A DNA stretch of 64,000 nt from Nakamurella flava (GCF_005298075.1 NZ_SZZH01000001.1:1116001-1180000); one strand, 5' to 3'. Counted from the first letter of the stretch, positions 8,617 through 17,321 are shown. Notes: a model not told the origin generated them from the letters alone. A program made the numbers and translations.

Positions 8617-9378
8617 TCACGGGCAGGCTGCCGCCCGGAACTCGTCCACCGGTCGGCGCTGAGCCCACTGTCCCGAAGCGCTCTGCACGAGACCCGGTGT
8701 CAGTGAACGCAAGTCCTCGGAGCTGAACGACACGTCGGTCAGGACGGCCTTGTCGCTGCGGGCAGAAGCGATCACCAGCATCTGTCCGTCGAGGGTCGAC
8801 TGGGTCAGGGGCGACCCTGTCTGCCAGCCCACCGAGGGATCGAGGAGATTGAGTTCCTGGTAGCCGGACACGGGATCGACTGACGTGTAGGTGGCCAACT
8901 CTTCGTTGAATTGCGGTGTGCGGTTTGGTCCGACCACCCTCACCCGGTCGATCGATCCGCGGCAGACCATCATGACGAGGATTGGTTCGCCCTGCGTTGT
9001 GACGGTCACGCCCATCCGCCCGATCCGGCCAGCGTCCTCGTCACGGGGCTGGATGATGCGGACCGCGATGTAGCCGATCAGAAGCACGACGACCATGACG
9101 GCAGCGCCCCATGACCAGGTCGACCATGTCCGCGGATGGAGGCCATCGGACGCCCACAGCGCGGTCACCCCACCGATCAGGGCGGCATAGCAGAGAAGGA
9201 TCAGCAGGCCGCCACCGATGTTCGGTCCGCCCCAACGCAACGGGTAGTACCCGGCCAACAGGCGATCCACGATGAGCCACAGCAGGCCGACCACCATGAC
9301 AGCGACCGCTACCCAGCGAATCCACCTCTGGGCGCGGGGACTGCGGGATTCATTCGGACCGGTTTCGCGCTCAGGCAT
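8617..9378 (-). CDS. Membrane protein with PLRWGGPNIGGG motif and extracytoplasmic tail
   Basis: This 253-residue protein has a short basic N-terminus, then three predicted membrane segments (VAVAVMVVGLLWLIVD, GGGLLILLCYAALIGGVTALW, AAVMVVVLLIGYIAVRI) and a C-terminal domain of about 120 residues, likely outside the membrane. Between the first two segments is PLRWGGPNIGGG, which recurs almost identically in the small protein at 10015-10392, so the two are paralogs in this part. I do not recognise a named family. The ATG at 9378 follows AAGGA with six bases spacing; a longer frame upstream exists but lacks a ribosome site. Its neighbours are other envelope proteins on the same strand. Confidence 0.7.
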   Translation of the reverse strand: MPERETGPNESRSPRAQRWIRWVAVAVMVVGLLWLIVDRLLAGYYPLRWGGPNIGGGLLILLCYAALIGGVTALWASDGLHPRTWSTWSWGAAVMVVVLLIGYIAVRIIQPRDEDAGRIGRMGVTVTTQGEPILVMMVCRGSIDRVRVVGPNRTPQFNEELATYTSVDPVSGYQELNLLDPSVGWQTGSPLTQSTLDGQMLVIASARSDKAVLTDVSFSSEDLRSLTPGLVQSASGQWAQRRPVDEFRAAACP

Positions 9379-9515
9379 GACCAATCCTTGCACCCGGGGG
9401 ACGGCGTCGGCCGTTTCAACCAGTGCCACCGCAGTTATCCACAGGCCAACGAACGGCCATGACAATGATCGGCTCGCTGCTTACGGTCGGATCGCGCAAC
9501 CATCAGGAGCCGATC

Positions 9516-9860
9516 ATGCCAGTCCATCTCCGTCCCCGACGGCCCGAAATCCGTTCGATCACATGCATACTCGCTTTGACCCTGTCCGGGTTCCTGGCCA
9601 TTGCCAGCTCGCACGATGGGGCGGGGAATGGAACACATCGACACGAGCCCGGTGATGCTCTCGTCGAGAAGCTGGCCCGAAGCTCGAATGTCGAGTTTCC
9701 CTGCCGCTGGGTGGAGGTCACCTCAGATCTGGCTCACGCCATCCCTGTCGACATCGACCCCACGGCCGGGAGGGTCGAGCAGAAGTCCTGTGGGGCACCT
9801 GCCGGCGACACCACAGGGATGGGCGGACCCGTCGAACGGCGCGTCGTGCCGACCTCATGA
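9516..9860 (+). CDS. Small putative secreted protein, unknown
   Basis: This frame of 114 residues starts at an ATG preceded by AGGAG at six bases, the main support for it. The N-terminus has arginines followed by a hydrophobic run (ITCILALTLSGFLAIASS), which looks like a signal peptide. The mature part is short and hydrophilic, with two cysteines (FPCRWV, KSCGAP) that could pair. It lies alone on the plus strand between minus-strand envelope genes. Third-position GC is only moderately high and I recognise no family, so it may be a young or decaying gene. Confidence 0.45.
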   Translation: MPVHLRPRRPEIRSITCILALTLSGFLAIASSHDGAGNGTHRHEPGDALVEKLARSSNVEFPCRWVEVTSDLAHAIPVDIDPTAGRVEQKSCGAPAGDTTGMGGPVERRVVPTS

Positions 9861-10014
9861 CGTCGCGGTAGCCCTCCGGTCGTCTCCGACCCCTGGTTCC
9901 GACGGCCTTCATCTTTTCTCGTCATCACCAGCCATGAACCGAGAGGGGACTCGAGCAATTGTTGCGATTCTGCGGTCTCAGTGCCGCCGACATTGTGATG
10001 GCACAGGCTAGCGA

Positions 10015-10392
10015 TCACAGTGCGCGAAGCAGAAGGTAGACGAAGGCCAATGCCGCCACGACGGCGAGCCCGATCCTGGTCATCGAGTTCCATTGTGGTG
10101 GCCTGACCGCGCTGGCAGCGCCGGTGACCACCGCACCGGCGGTAACGGTGGCGTTGGCGGCGATGAGCAGGAACCCCCCGCCGATGTTGGGGCCTCCCCA
10201 TCTCAGCGGCTGAAACTTCCGCAGCAGCGGATCGACGACCATCCAGCACAGCCCCACGACGACAAGCACGACGCCACCGATGCGGAAGGCTCCGGCTTGT
10301 TGGCCCGTCAAGTCGGCGTCCGCGTCGCTCACCAGGTCATTCTTGCCGGACCGCACTCCGTCGGCTTTGTGGGACTTGTCAGCGGCCGCCAT
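10015..10392 (-). CDS. Small membrane protein, PLRWGGPNIGGG paralog
   Basis: This protein of about 125 residues has an acidic, charged N-terminus of 35 residues and three predicted membrane segments. The stretch VVVGLCWMVVD, then QPLRWGGPNIGGGFLLI matches the gene at 8617-9378 closely, but this copy lacks the extracytoplasmic tail. The ATG at 10392 lies inside the end of the upstream gene (14-base overlap), so translation is probably coupled; a TTG at 10398 is an alternative. It is the last gene of a three-gene unit with the secreted protein and lipoprotein upstream. Its function is unknown; a membrane partner for the secreted protein is an inference from coupling. Confidence 0.65.
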   Translation of the reverse strand: MAAADKSHKADGVRSGKNDLVSDADADLTGQQAGAFRIGGVVLVVVGLCWMVVDPLLRKFQPLRWGGPNIGGGFLLIAANATVTAGAVVTGAASAVRPPQWNSMTRIGLAVVAALAFVYLLLRAL

Positions 10393-11449
10393 CGACAAGC
10401 AGGATGCGGTACTCCCCCACCTCGACAGCGTCCTCGCTGGTGGCGGTCAAGGTGGTCGTCCCCGCCTGCCCGGTGTTCGACTGCCAGGTGACGTCCCACG
10501 ACGTCGTCGCTGTGATGGGCCACTTGCCCGTCCCGTTGGTCCGCTCCGGTAGCGAACGCCAGCGGAACGTGTGGCCACATTCCGGTTCGGTCTTCCAGTC
10601 CACACCGGCCGGCGGGGGCACACCCGCCCCCTGACAAGTCAATGTGACCGCCGGACCCGACTTGTACCCCGAGAAAGACGGATTGCGCTCGGGTTCCCCT
10701 AGCGTCCACCTCGTGGCTGTGAGAGTCGCGCTCGCCGTCACAGTCACGGTTCCGGCTGTGACCGAAGCGGTCAGTTGTCCAGGGTCGTCGATCCACAACC
10801 ACGTTGGGATCTGAACGTAGACCTCACCCATATCCGGGCCAAAATGAATTTCAGGCGAAGGAACGGCGAGTTCTCGAATTGCTCTTTCGGCTAGAACCCG
10901 AGGATCAACAACTACCGGTGGAGCGAGTTCTTCGTTCGCGAAGAACTGGGTGACTACGGGTCGACCATCTAAGTTGCCAGGAGATCCAGGGACGCCGGGC
11001 CTCAACACGGCACAGCTCTTCCACCTGATCTCCCCGCTTGAAGGGTCGTGCCCCTCCCATAGGGGGTCACCTGCGGCGGGAGGGGGGATATAGCGAGTCC
11101 AGCCGCATCCATCCCCCCAGTCGTGTTGGCTATGCCCGTTGGAGGAGTTCGACTGGTCAAGGTCAGTGGAATCGTTGCCGACCGGCCCACTCGAGCTGGG
11201 TGCCACCTGCCGTTCATGTTCTAGGCCACCGTCGGAGGCCACAAGATCGACGCTCTGGTCTGAGAGACCGTCCAAGCCTGCGCTCCGGCCCGGTTGCTGC
11301 GCAGGCTCGGCCGTTTGAATAAGTAGATTACTCTCGCTCGTCCAAATATTCCGCGGTGAATTGGAACGACTTGCTTCAGGATGCAATCCAACGGTGGAAA
11401 GACCAACACATAATATGACTGTGGCCGCAGAGAGCTTGGTTGCTAGCAT
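10379..11449 (-). CDS. Secreted protein of the actinobacterial PTWLWI family
   Basis: This 356-residue protein starts MLATKLSAATVILCVGLSTVG, a signal peptide. A Ser/Asp/Gln-rich variable stretch of about 90 residues follows. The conserved part then runs CGWTRYIPPP, DPLWEGHDP, QIPTWLWIDDP, an alternating T/V strand region, CGHTFRW and TTSWDVTWQ. This pattern is familiar from widespread actinobacterial secreted proteins often mislabelled ATP/GTP-binding protein; no nucleotide-binding motif is present. The fold is probably all-beta. The ATG at 11449 overlaps the end of the upstream lipoprotein gene by seven bases. It contains more low-GC codons at its N-terminal end than its neighbours. The role is unknown, and the family is normally found next to an NTF2-like secreted partner, as here. 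Confidence 0.7.
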   Translation of the reverse strand: MLATKLSAATVILCVGLSTVGLHPEASRSNSPRNIWTSESNLLIQTAEPAQQPGRSAGLDGLSDQSVDLVASDGGLEHERQVAPSSSGPVGNDSTDLDQSNSSNGHSQHDWGDGCGWTRYIPPPAAGDPLWEGHDPSSGEIRWKSCAVLRPGVPGSPGNLDGRPVVTQFFANEELAPPVVVDPRVLAERAIRELAVPSPEIHFGPDMGEVYVQIPTWLWIDDPGQLTASVTAGTVTVTASATLTATRWTLGEPERNPSFSGYKSGPAVTLTCQGAGVPPPAGVDWKTEPECGHTFRWRSLPERTNGTGKWPITATTSWDVTWQSNTGQAGTTTLTATSEDAVEVGEYRILLVDGGR

Positions 11450-12168
11450 TGGAGGTTCTCGATCCACTGCACGTTTTGGACTCTCCAGACGCCGTCTGAT
11501 CCGCGCTCGAAACCCGCTTGAACGAAGTGGCGGTCGGCACCAAGAGCGTGAACCTCGCCCGTGCTCACAGAAATAGAGCCCCAGCCAGATTGATCCTGGC
11601 AATCGCGAAGAAGTGCGAACTGCTCGCCGTCGATAGGTTGGGGCCAGAACGGACGAAGAATCACTTCGCCATACTGGCCTAGGCCCTCCGCTTCGAATTG
11701 CGCCGCTGCCGCTAGTAGCTTTGCCTTCTGCGGGTCAACCGCCACCGGTTCGAGCAGCTGTTCCCGATCTTCTGCGGGAACTTTTGTCAGTCCGGCTAGC
11801 ACATCCCAGTACTTGGCCCACTGCGCCTCGATTGCCGCTCGATCTGCCTGTTCAACAGGACTGAGGTTTCCAGGCGAGTCGGTACCGGACGGCGTCCCTA
11901 ACACGCTAGAAGATCGCGAGAGCGGAGTGGAGCTGGCGATCGATGGCACCGGTGACTGGGTGGGCGCCGAAACCGTTGCGGTCGGCGAGACCGGTTCCGA
12001 CGCAGCGACGACCGACGGCGACACAGTGACCGACAAGGGTGCCGTCGAACTCGGACCGGCACCGTCAGCCGAGCTGCACGCGACGAGCGAGCAGCTCAGA
12101 CCGGTCACGAGCACCGCGGCCGCCGTTCGACGGACCACCTGCGACCTACGGGTCAGACCCCCGATCAC
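11443..12168 (-). CDS. Lipoprotein with NTF2-like C-terminal domain, unknown function
   Basis: This protein has 241 residues and a GTG start at 12168 preceded by GAGGTG. The N-terminus is basic, then hydrophobic (AAAVLVTGLSCSLVAC), with a lipobox ending LVAC followed by SS, so a lipoprotein is predicted. A Ser/Thr/Pro/Val-rich linker of 60 residues leads to a C-terminal domain of about 140 residues (AIEAQWAKYWDVLAGL, then LLRDCQDQSGWGSIS, ending VWRVQNVQWIENLQC). That layout fits the NTF2-like secreted proteins that accompany the PTWLWI family. It is first in a unit with the two downstream genes, joined by short overlaps. No enzyme residues are evident. Confidence 0.7.
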   Translation of the reverse strand: MIGGLTRRSQVVRRTAAAVLVTGLSCSLVACSSADGAGPSSTAPLSVTVSPSVVAASEPVSPTATVSAPTQSPVPSIASSTPLSRSSSVLGTPSGTDSPGNLSPVEQADRAAIEAQWAKYWDVLAGLTKVPAEDREQLLEPVAVDPQKAKLLAAAAQFEAEGLGQYGEVILRPFWPQPIDGEQFALLRDCQDQSGWGSISVSTGEVHALGADRHFVQAGFERGSDGVWRVQNVQWIENLQC

Positions 12169-12633
12169 GACACCACCTCACATCTGTCACATGCACCTCA
12201 CATGCACGAGTTCGCCCGACGATAACTACCGCGTCCGCCGTGGGAATTCTGAAATACGAATGATGTGGACAACTCGGACTCCGCCGCCGAACGGCTGCAC
12301 GCTGGTATCTCGCGTTCCGCGATCGACGCACTACGGAGCGAAGAGAAATCACTGGATCGGGAAGCGTTGACAGCCTGATCGAGGTCGGGCTGATAGTCGG
12401 GCTGCGAGGTCGTCGCTGGCCGCTAGGCCATCTGACGGGTTTTCCCAGTCCCGGGGTCACGACCTCATCACGCTCACCGTCGAGCGGGCTTCCGACGCTG
12501 TACCGACACTGGACGACCGGACGACGGCACATCTCCTGTGGCCGCCACCGATCATGTGCAGTTGTCGTCCGACCGCCCCGACATACACGTCGTGCCGACC
12601 CGGGTTCGGCCTCGTGACGGCCTCATGGATCGG
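12169..12633. other. Intergenic stretch, about 465 bp, no confident gene
   Basis: This region separates the divergent lipoprotein and LacI genes. It is less GC-rich than the surroundings near 12180-12370. Open frames here have poor composition and no ribosome sites. It presumably holds the two promoters; I see no RNA gene or mobile element remnant. Confidence 0.5.
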
Positions 12634-12663
12634 TACAGTCCTTCGGACGAAGCAGTTCGAAGG
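12634..12663 (+). promoter_or_regulatory. Candidate promoter and inverted repeat before the LacI gene
   Basis: TACAGT at 12634-12639 fits a -10 box. Just behind it CCTTCG (12640-12645) and CGAAGG (12658-12663) form an inverted repeat over the expected transcription start, a possible autoregulatory site. The -35 region is unclear. Confidence 0.35.
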
Positions 12664-12671
12664 GGGCGCCG

Positions 12672-13670
12672 GTGGCGAGGGACGACGGCCGGGTCACCAT
12701 CTATGAGGTCGCCGACCGCGCCGGCGTGAGCATCTCGACGGTGTCGAATGTCCTGAACAAACCGGACCGGGTCAGCCTGGACACCCGCACGCGTGTACTG
12801 GCCGCGGCCGACGCCCTGGGTTTCGTTCCGAAGGCCCACGCGGCGACGCTGGCCCGTCGGGGCACGGGCCGTATCGCCGTGATGGCCCCGTTCACCGCCT
12901 ACGCCTCGTACCTGCGTCGGCTCGCCGGCATCCTTGCCCCGGCCGCCCAGGACGATCTGGACGTCGTCGTCCTGGATCATGAATCCGCCGCGGTGGCCTC
13001 CTCCCCGGCGTTGGCCAGCATGCCCGTCCACGGTCGGCTCGACGGGGTCATCGTGATGGGCCTCGGTCTGGAGCCTGGCATCAGCCAGCGGCTGCGGGAG
13101 CGACGGCTGCCCACGGTCGTGGTGGACGCCGACAGCGACGATTTCAGTCGGGTCCTGATCGACGACTCGGCCGGTGGCCGACTCGCCGCCGAGCACCTGC
13201 TCGGCCGCGGCTACCAGCGGTTCGGCTATCTGCTGGAGCGGCAGATCGCCGACTACGAATCCCAGGCCATCAAGCGGCTCAACGGTTTTCGGTCGACAGT
13301 GCGTGCCGCGTCGGCCGGTGACGTCATGGTCGCGACGTGCGAGAACTCGGTCAGCGCCGCCCGTTCCGCCGCGGCCGAACTGCTCGATCGACCCGACCGG
13401 CCGGCGGCCGTCATGGCCCACCACGACCTGCTCGCCGTCGGCGCGCTGCTCGCCGCCCGCGACCGTGGCCTGCGGGTACCGCAGGACGTCGCGATCATGG
13501 GTTTCGACGACGGTGAGGCCGCCGAGGCCGCGGACCTGTCGACCGTCCGGCAACCGTTCGAACAGTCCGGTGGCGCGGCCCTGGCGGTGCTCCTCGGATT
13601 GGTCAACGGCAACTCCCTGCGGTCCACCACGATGCTGGACGTGGCCGTCGTCCCCCGCGCCACCACCTGA
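12672..13670 (+). CDS. LacI-family transcriptional regulator
   Basis: This repressor has 332 residues. An N-terminal helix-turn-helix (TIYEVADRAGVSISTVSNVLN) and hinge helix (HAATLARRGTGRI) bind DNA, and a periplasmic-binding-protein-like effector domain fills the rest, ending in the usual FDDGEAAEAADLSTVRQP block. The GTG start at 12672 follows AAGGGGG. It lies upstream of, and in the same direction as, an esterase and a sugar importer, separated by 216 bases that hold a promoter and a LacI-type half-palindrome, so it most likely represses that operon in response to the imported sugar. The sugar itself cannot be told from sequence. Confidence 0.92.
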   Translation: MARDDGRVTIYEVADRAGVSISTVSNVLNKPDRVSLDTRTRVLAAADALGFVPKAHAATLARRGTGRIAVMAPFTAYASYLRRLAGILAPAAQDDLDVVVLDHESAAVASSPALASMPVHGRLDGVIVMGLGLEPGISQRLRERRLPTVVVDADSDDFSRVLIDDSAGGRLAAEHLLGRGYQRFGYLLERQIADYESQAIKRLNGFRSTVRAASAGDVMVATCENSVSAARSAAAELLDRPDRPAAVMAHHDLLAVGALLAARDRGLRVPQDVAIMGFDDGEAAEAADLSTVRQPFEQSGGAALAVLLGLVNGNSLRSTTMLDVAVVPRATT

Positions 13671-13711
13671 AGCGCGGCGCGCCCGGTCCGTTTCGCGACA
13701 CCTGCGTCGGT

Positions 13712-13763
13712 GTGACGGCTCCCGCGACCGGTCTATAAAAGTGCTTCGATGAAACCGCTTGAC
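13712..13763 (+). promoter_or_regulatory. Candidate promoter with LacI-type operator for the sugar-import operon
   Basis: GTGACG at 13712-13717 and TATAAA at 13734-13739 are spaced by 16 bases and could be -35 and -10 boxes. TGAAACCGCTTGAC at 13750-13763 matches the LacI-family pattern TGAAANCGNTTNCA at most positions, including the central CG. It sits across the expected start of transcription, so binding would block initiation. The binding protein is inferred to be the upstream LacI regulator. Confidence 0.5.
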
Positions 13764-13886
13764 GAACGGCCCCGCCGTCGAGTTGAGTGACCACCACAGA
13801 CAGATCCCGGCCGGCCGAACACCCCATCGCCTGCCGCTCCCACGCCGACGTGGTCCTCCGCTTCGGCTTCTCGCGTGAGGACTTCG

Positions 13887-14873
13887 ATGTCGTTGCACCC
13901 TGTGGTTCGGCAGTTCCTCGACAGCGCCGAGGACATGGGCGACCCGCTGGCCCCGCCCGCTCGTCGCCGCGCCGAGATCATCGCTGCCGCCGACGAGATG
14001 TACCTGCGCACCGGGCTTCCCGGTGAGCCGGCCGATGTCGACGACCGGTGGATCGATGTCGACGGGGGCACCCTGCGGCTGCGCCGCTACCGCCCGGTGG
14101 GCGCGACCGACGCGGATGTGCTGCCGGTCCATGTCTTCCTGCACGGCGGCGGCTGGTGGCTCAGCTCGATCGACGAGCTCGTCAACGATGCGCTCTGCCG
14201 GGCCCGTTGCGCCCGCCTGGGGATCACCGTCGTCGCCGTCGACTACCGCATGGCGCCCGAGCACCCGTTCCCGGTGCCGTTCGACGATTGCTACGCCGCC
14301 CTGACCGACCTCGCCGAGCACGCGGCGCAGTGGCTGATCGACCCCGCCAATATCTCCATCGGCGGCGTCTCCGCCGGCGCCAACCTCGCCGCCGCCGTCG
14401 CCCTGGCCAGCCGGGACCGAGGTGGCCCGGCGCTCCGGCTCGTGCTGCTCGAGGTCCCCGTCGTCGACCTGACTCTCGACACGATGCGGTCCAGCGGCGT
14501 CCCCGACGATTACGGCATCACCGTCCCCGGGATGGAGCGCTGCGTCGAGCTGTATCTACCGGACGCCGCGCTGGCCCGGGATCCGCGGGTGTCGCCGCTG
14601 TTCGCCGCCGACCTCACGGGGTTCCCGGCCACCCGGGTGCTGACCGCCGAGTTCGACCCGCTGCGCCGCGACGGCCAACTCTTCGCCGACCGACTGCGCG
14701 CCTCCGGCGTGCCGGTCGAGCACACCGTCTACCCCGGCGCGATCCACGGCTCGCTGTCGCTCACCGGCGTCTGGGCGCCCGCCCGTCAGTGGTGGGACGA
14801 CGCCGTCGACGCCCTGCGGACCGCCCACCGGTCCCCCGCCTTGTCGACGGCACCCGCCGTCGTCGACGTCTGA
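13887..14873 (+). CDS. HSL-family alpha/beta hydrolase (acetyl esterase-like)
   Basis: This esterase has 328 residues. It shows the HGGGWW oxyanion motif, VDYRMAPEHPFP, the nucleophile elbow GGVSAGAN, an acid at EFDPLRRDG and a histidine at GAIHG: a complete hormone-sensitive-lipase-type catalytic set. The ATG at 13887 follows GTGAGG at six bases. It is the first gene of the sugar-import operon, so a role in removing acetyl or other ester groups from the imported carbohydrate is likely but inferred; no signal peptide is seen, so it acts in the cytoplasm. The substrate-binding-protein gene starts 53 bases downstream. Confidence 0.88.
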   Translation: MSLHPVVRQFLDSAEDMGDPLAPPARRRAEIIAAADEMYLRTGLPGEPADVDDRWIDVDGGTLRLRRYRPVGATDADVLPVHVFLHGGGWWLSSIDELVNDALCRARCARLGITVVAVDYRMAPEHPFPVPFDDCYAALTDLAEHAAQWLIDPANISIGGVSAGANLAAAVALASRDRGGPALRLVLLEVPVVDLTLDTMRSSGVPDDYGITVPGMERCVELYLPDAALARDPRVSPLFAADLTGFPATRVLTAEFDPLRRDGQLFADRLRASGVPVEHTVYPGAIHGSLSLTGVWAPARQWWDDAVDALRTAHRSPALSTAPAVVDV

Positions 14874-14926
14874 CCCGCTCACCACCCCCGCACCGCTGCC
14901 GCAGTACGCCAAAGGAGGCGCCCCGC

Positions 14927-16312
14927 ATGTCCCTTCTCCGCTCCGCCCGAATGTCCCGGTCAGGTCACCGCCTGACCGCCGTGTCCGCTCTGCTGGTCGG
15001 CGGAAGCCTGCTCGTCGCCGCCTGCGGCGCGCCCGGCAGCTCCTCCGAGACCGCCAACAGTGCAACGGCTTCCTCGGCCGCCGCGGCCAAGACCGCCACC
15101 TGCGGTACCGACCCGGTGACCATGTCCGGGTACTTCGAGACTGGTTTCGCGCTGCCCAAGGCGCTCACCGACGAGTTCACCAAGCAGTACCCGAACGTCA
15201 CCTGGGACATCCGCGAGGACCAGTTCGCGGTCATCACCCAGAACGCCCCGCGCGTTCTGCAGGACAGCCCGCCGGACCTCATGCGGCTGCCCCAGGTCTC
15301 CGAACTGGTCAAGGACGGGCTGCTGCTCGACCTCGACGGGTACGCCCAGTCGCTCGGCTGGGACTCCTGGCCCGCCTCGCAGCTGTCGCAGATGCGGGTC
15401 AGCAGCACCGGCGAGCGCGGCACCGGCCCGCTGTACGCGATGGGCCTGAACTACAGCATGACCGGCGTCTTCTACAACAAGCAGCTCGCGGCCCAGATCG
15501 GCATGACCCAGGCCCCGACCACGCTGGCCGAGTTCGACGACGCCCTGGCCAAGGCCAAGGCCGCGGGGATCACCCCGATCGCCCAGTTCAACGGCGGCGC
15601 CACCGGTGGTCTGGCGTTCCCGCTGCAGAACCTGATGGCCGTCTACGGCGACCCGTCGGCGATCAACGACTGGATCTTCCAGAAGCCGGGCGCGTCCATC
15701 GACACCGACGCCACCAAGCAGGCCGCCCAGCACCTCAAGGGCTGGATCGACAACGGCTACTTCGCCAGCGATGTCAACTCGCTCGACTACGCGACCATGA
15801 TGAGCCGCTTCATCGGTGGCCAGAGCCTGTTCATCTTCGACGGCGACTGGGAGTCCGGGAACCTGGACAAGCAGATGGCCGGCAACGCCGGGTTCTTCCT
15901 CATGCCCCCGAAGGAGGCCGGCGGCTCGGTCGCGGCCATGTCCGCCCCGCTCACCTTCGGCGTCAGCGCCAAGGCCGCGCACCCCGACTGCGCTGCGTTC
16001 TTCCTGAACTGGGTGGCCACCAACGACAAGGCCCGGGAGATCGACGTGACCGTCGGCGGTTCCCACCCGATGGGCCCGGCCGACGCCAGCATGCCGACCG
16101 TCGACGCCAACACCGTCACCGCGGCCACCCTGGCCGCCGGCGCCCAGATCGCCAAGGACAACGGGGCGATGGACTTCATCGCCAACGCCACCGGTTCGAT
16201 CTACGCCAAGAGCTGGACCCCGGAGCTGCAGAAGCTGGTCGCCGGCGAGCAGACCCCCGAGGGCCTGCTGAGCACCGTGCAGTCGGACTACCAGAGCCAG
16301 ATCGGCGGCTGA
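14927..16312 (+). CDS. Sugar ABC transporter substrate-binding lipoprotein
   Basis: This 461-residue solute-binding protein is of the extracellular type 1 (MalE-like) family. The signal peptide ends in a lipobox (LLVAAC followed by GAPGSSS), so it is tethered to the outer face of the membrane. Conserved family features include GPLYAMGLNYSMTGVFYNK, DDALAKAKAAGITPI and the FIFDGDWESGNL segment. A textbook AAAGGAGG ribosome site at 14911-14918 precedes the ATG at 14927. Longer upstream frames overlap the esterase gene and are not real. It feeds the two permeases that follow eight bases downstream. The sugar specificity is unknown; the esterase partner suggests an esterified oligosaccharide. Confidence 0.93.
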   Translation: MSLLRSARMSRSGHRLTAVSALLVGGSLLVAACGAPGSSSETANSATASSAAAAKTATCGTDPVTMSGYFETGFALPKALTDEFTKQYPNVTWDIREDQFAVITQNAPRVLQDSPPDLMRLPQVSELVKDGLLLDLDGYAQSLGWDSWPASQLSQMRVSSTGERGTGPLYAMGLNYSMTGVFYNKQLAAQIGMTQAPTTLAEFDDALAKAKAAGITPIAQFNGGATGGLAFPLQNLMAVYGDPSAINDWIFQKPGASIDTDATKQAAQHLKGWIDNGYFASDVNSLDYATMMSRFIGGQSLFIFDGDWESGNLDKQMAGNAGFFLMPPKEAGGSVAAMSAPLTFGVSAKAAHPDCAAFFLNWVATNDKAREIDVTVGGSHPMGPADASMPTVDANTVTAATLAAGAQIAKDNGAMDFIANATGSIYAKSWTPELQKLVAGEQTPEGLLSTVQSDYQSQIGG

Positions 16313-16319
16313 CCGTCCC

Positions 16320-17321
16320 ATGACGTCCCCCATCGACCCGGCCCCGCGGTCGGCCACCGCGCCGGCCGTCGCCGTCGGGCTCGCCCCGGCGCCGAAGACC
16401 GACCGACCGGCCGTCACCCCGGGCCGGGTCGGTCGGGGTCGCCGCTCCGGCCGCGGCCGCGGCCAGCTCATCGGCTGGCTGTTCGCCGCGCCCGCGCTGC
16501 TGTTCTACGCCGTCTTCGTCCTGCGCCCGCTGGTGCTGACCGTCCAGTACTCGTTCTACGACTGGAACGGCATCGGCGCGGCCAAGTCCGTCGGCTTCGG
16601 CAACTACGTCAAGGTCTTCACCGACCCCGACCTCTCGCAGTCGATCCTGCACGCGTTCGTCCTCATCATCTTCTTCAGCCTCATCCCGGTCGCACTCGGC
16701 CTGCTGGTCGCCGCGGCCATCCGCAGCGTCGCCACCAGCAAGCTCGGCGCGGTCGCCCGGGTCGTGCTGTTCCTCCCCCAGGTCATCCCGCTCGTCGCGG
16801 CCGGCATCATCTGGAGCTGGCTGCTGGCCTCCGACGGCCTGATCAACCAGCTGCTCGACCTCGTCGGCCTGGGCGGCGTCACCCGTGCCTGGCTGGGCGA
16901 CTTCTCGACCGCCCTGCCGGCGGTCGGCATCATCGGCGCCTGGGTGCTGGTCGGCCTGTGCACGCTGCTGCTGTCCGCCGGCATGAGCAAGATCGACCCG
17001 TCGCTCTACGAGGCGGCCCGGATGGACGGCGCCGGCGCGATCCGGGAGTTCTTCACCATCACCGTCCCCGGCCTGCGCCAGGAGATCGGCGTCTGCGTCA
17101 CGGTCACCGTCATCGCCGCGTTGGCCAGCTTCGACATCGTCTACATCGCCACCCAGGGCGGCCCCGGCAACCGCACGATGGTGCCGGGCCTGCAGATCTT
17201 CTACCTGGCCTTCTCCGAGCGGGAGATCGGGCTGGCCTCGGCCCTGGCCGTCGTGCTGGTCCTGCTCGTCCTGCTGGTGGTCGTCCCGCTGCAGTGGTTC
17301 ACCCGTGAGGACGGATCATGA
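16320..17321 (+). CDS. Sugar ABC transporter permease (MalF/UgpA type)
   Basis: This integral membrane protein has 333 residues and an unusually long Pro/Ala/Arg-rich cytoplasmic N-terminus of about 50 residues before the first of six predicted membrane segments. The EAA loop that contacts the ATPase reads YEAARMDGAGAIREFF. It begins eight bases after the binding-protein stop and its own stop overlaps the next permease by four bases (ATGA), so the two permeases are made together and should form the heterodimeric channel. Confidence 0.93.
   Translation: MTSPIDPAPRSATAPAVAVGLAPAPKTDRPAVTPGRVGRGRRSGRGRGQLIGWLFAAPALLFYAVFVLRPLVLTVQYSFYDWNGIGAAKSVGFGNYVKVFTDPDLSQSILHAFVLIIFFSLIPVALGLLVAAAIRSVATSKLGAVARVVLFLPQVIPLVAAGIIWSWLLASDGLINQLLDLVGLGGVTRAWLGDFSTALPAVGIIGAWVLVGLCTLLLSAGMSKIDPSLYEAARMDGAGAIREFFTITVPGLRQEIGVCVTVTVIAALASFDIVYIATQGGPGNRTMVPGLQIFYLAFSEREIGLASALAVVLVLLVLLVVVPLQWFTREDGS

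Noticed and set aside
12146-12532. 128-codon minus-strand frame upstream of the lipoprotein
   Set aside because: Arg/Ser/Pro-rich with rare codon pattern and no ribosome site; overlaps the lipoprotein start.
12552-14321. 589-codon minus-strand frame opposite LacI and the esterase
   Set aside because: Antisense to two recognised families, and no start signal or domain.
14960-16471. 503-codon minus-strand frame opposite the sugar-binding protein
   Set aside because: Mirror frame of a clear lipoprotein gene with a textbook ribosome site; no motif of its own.
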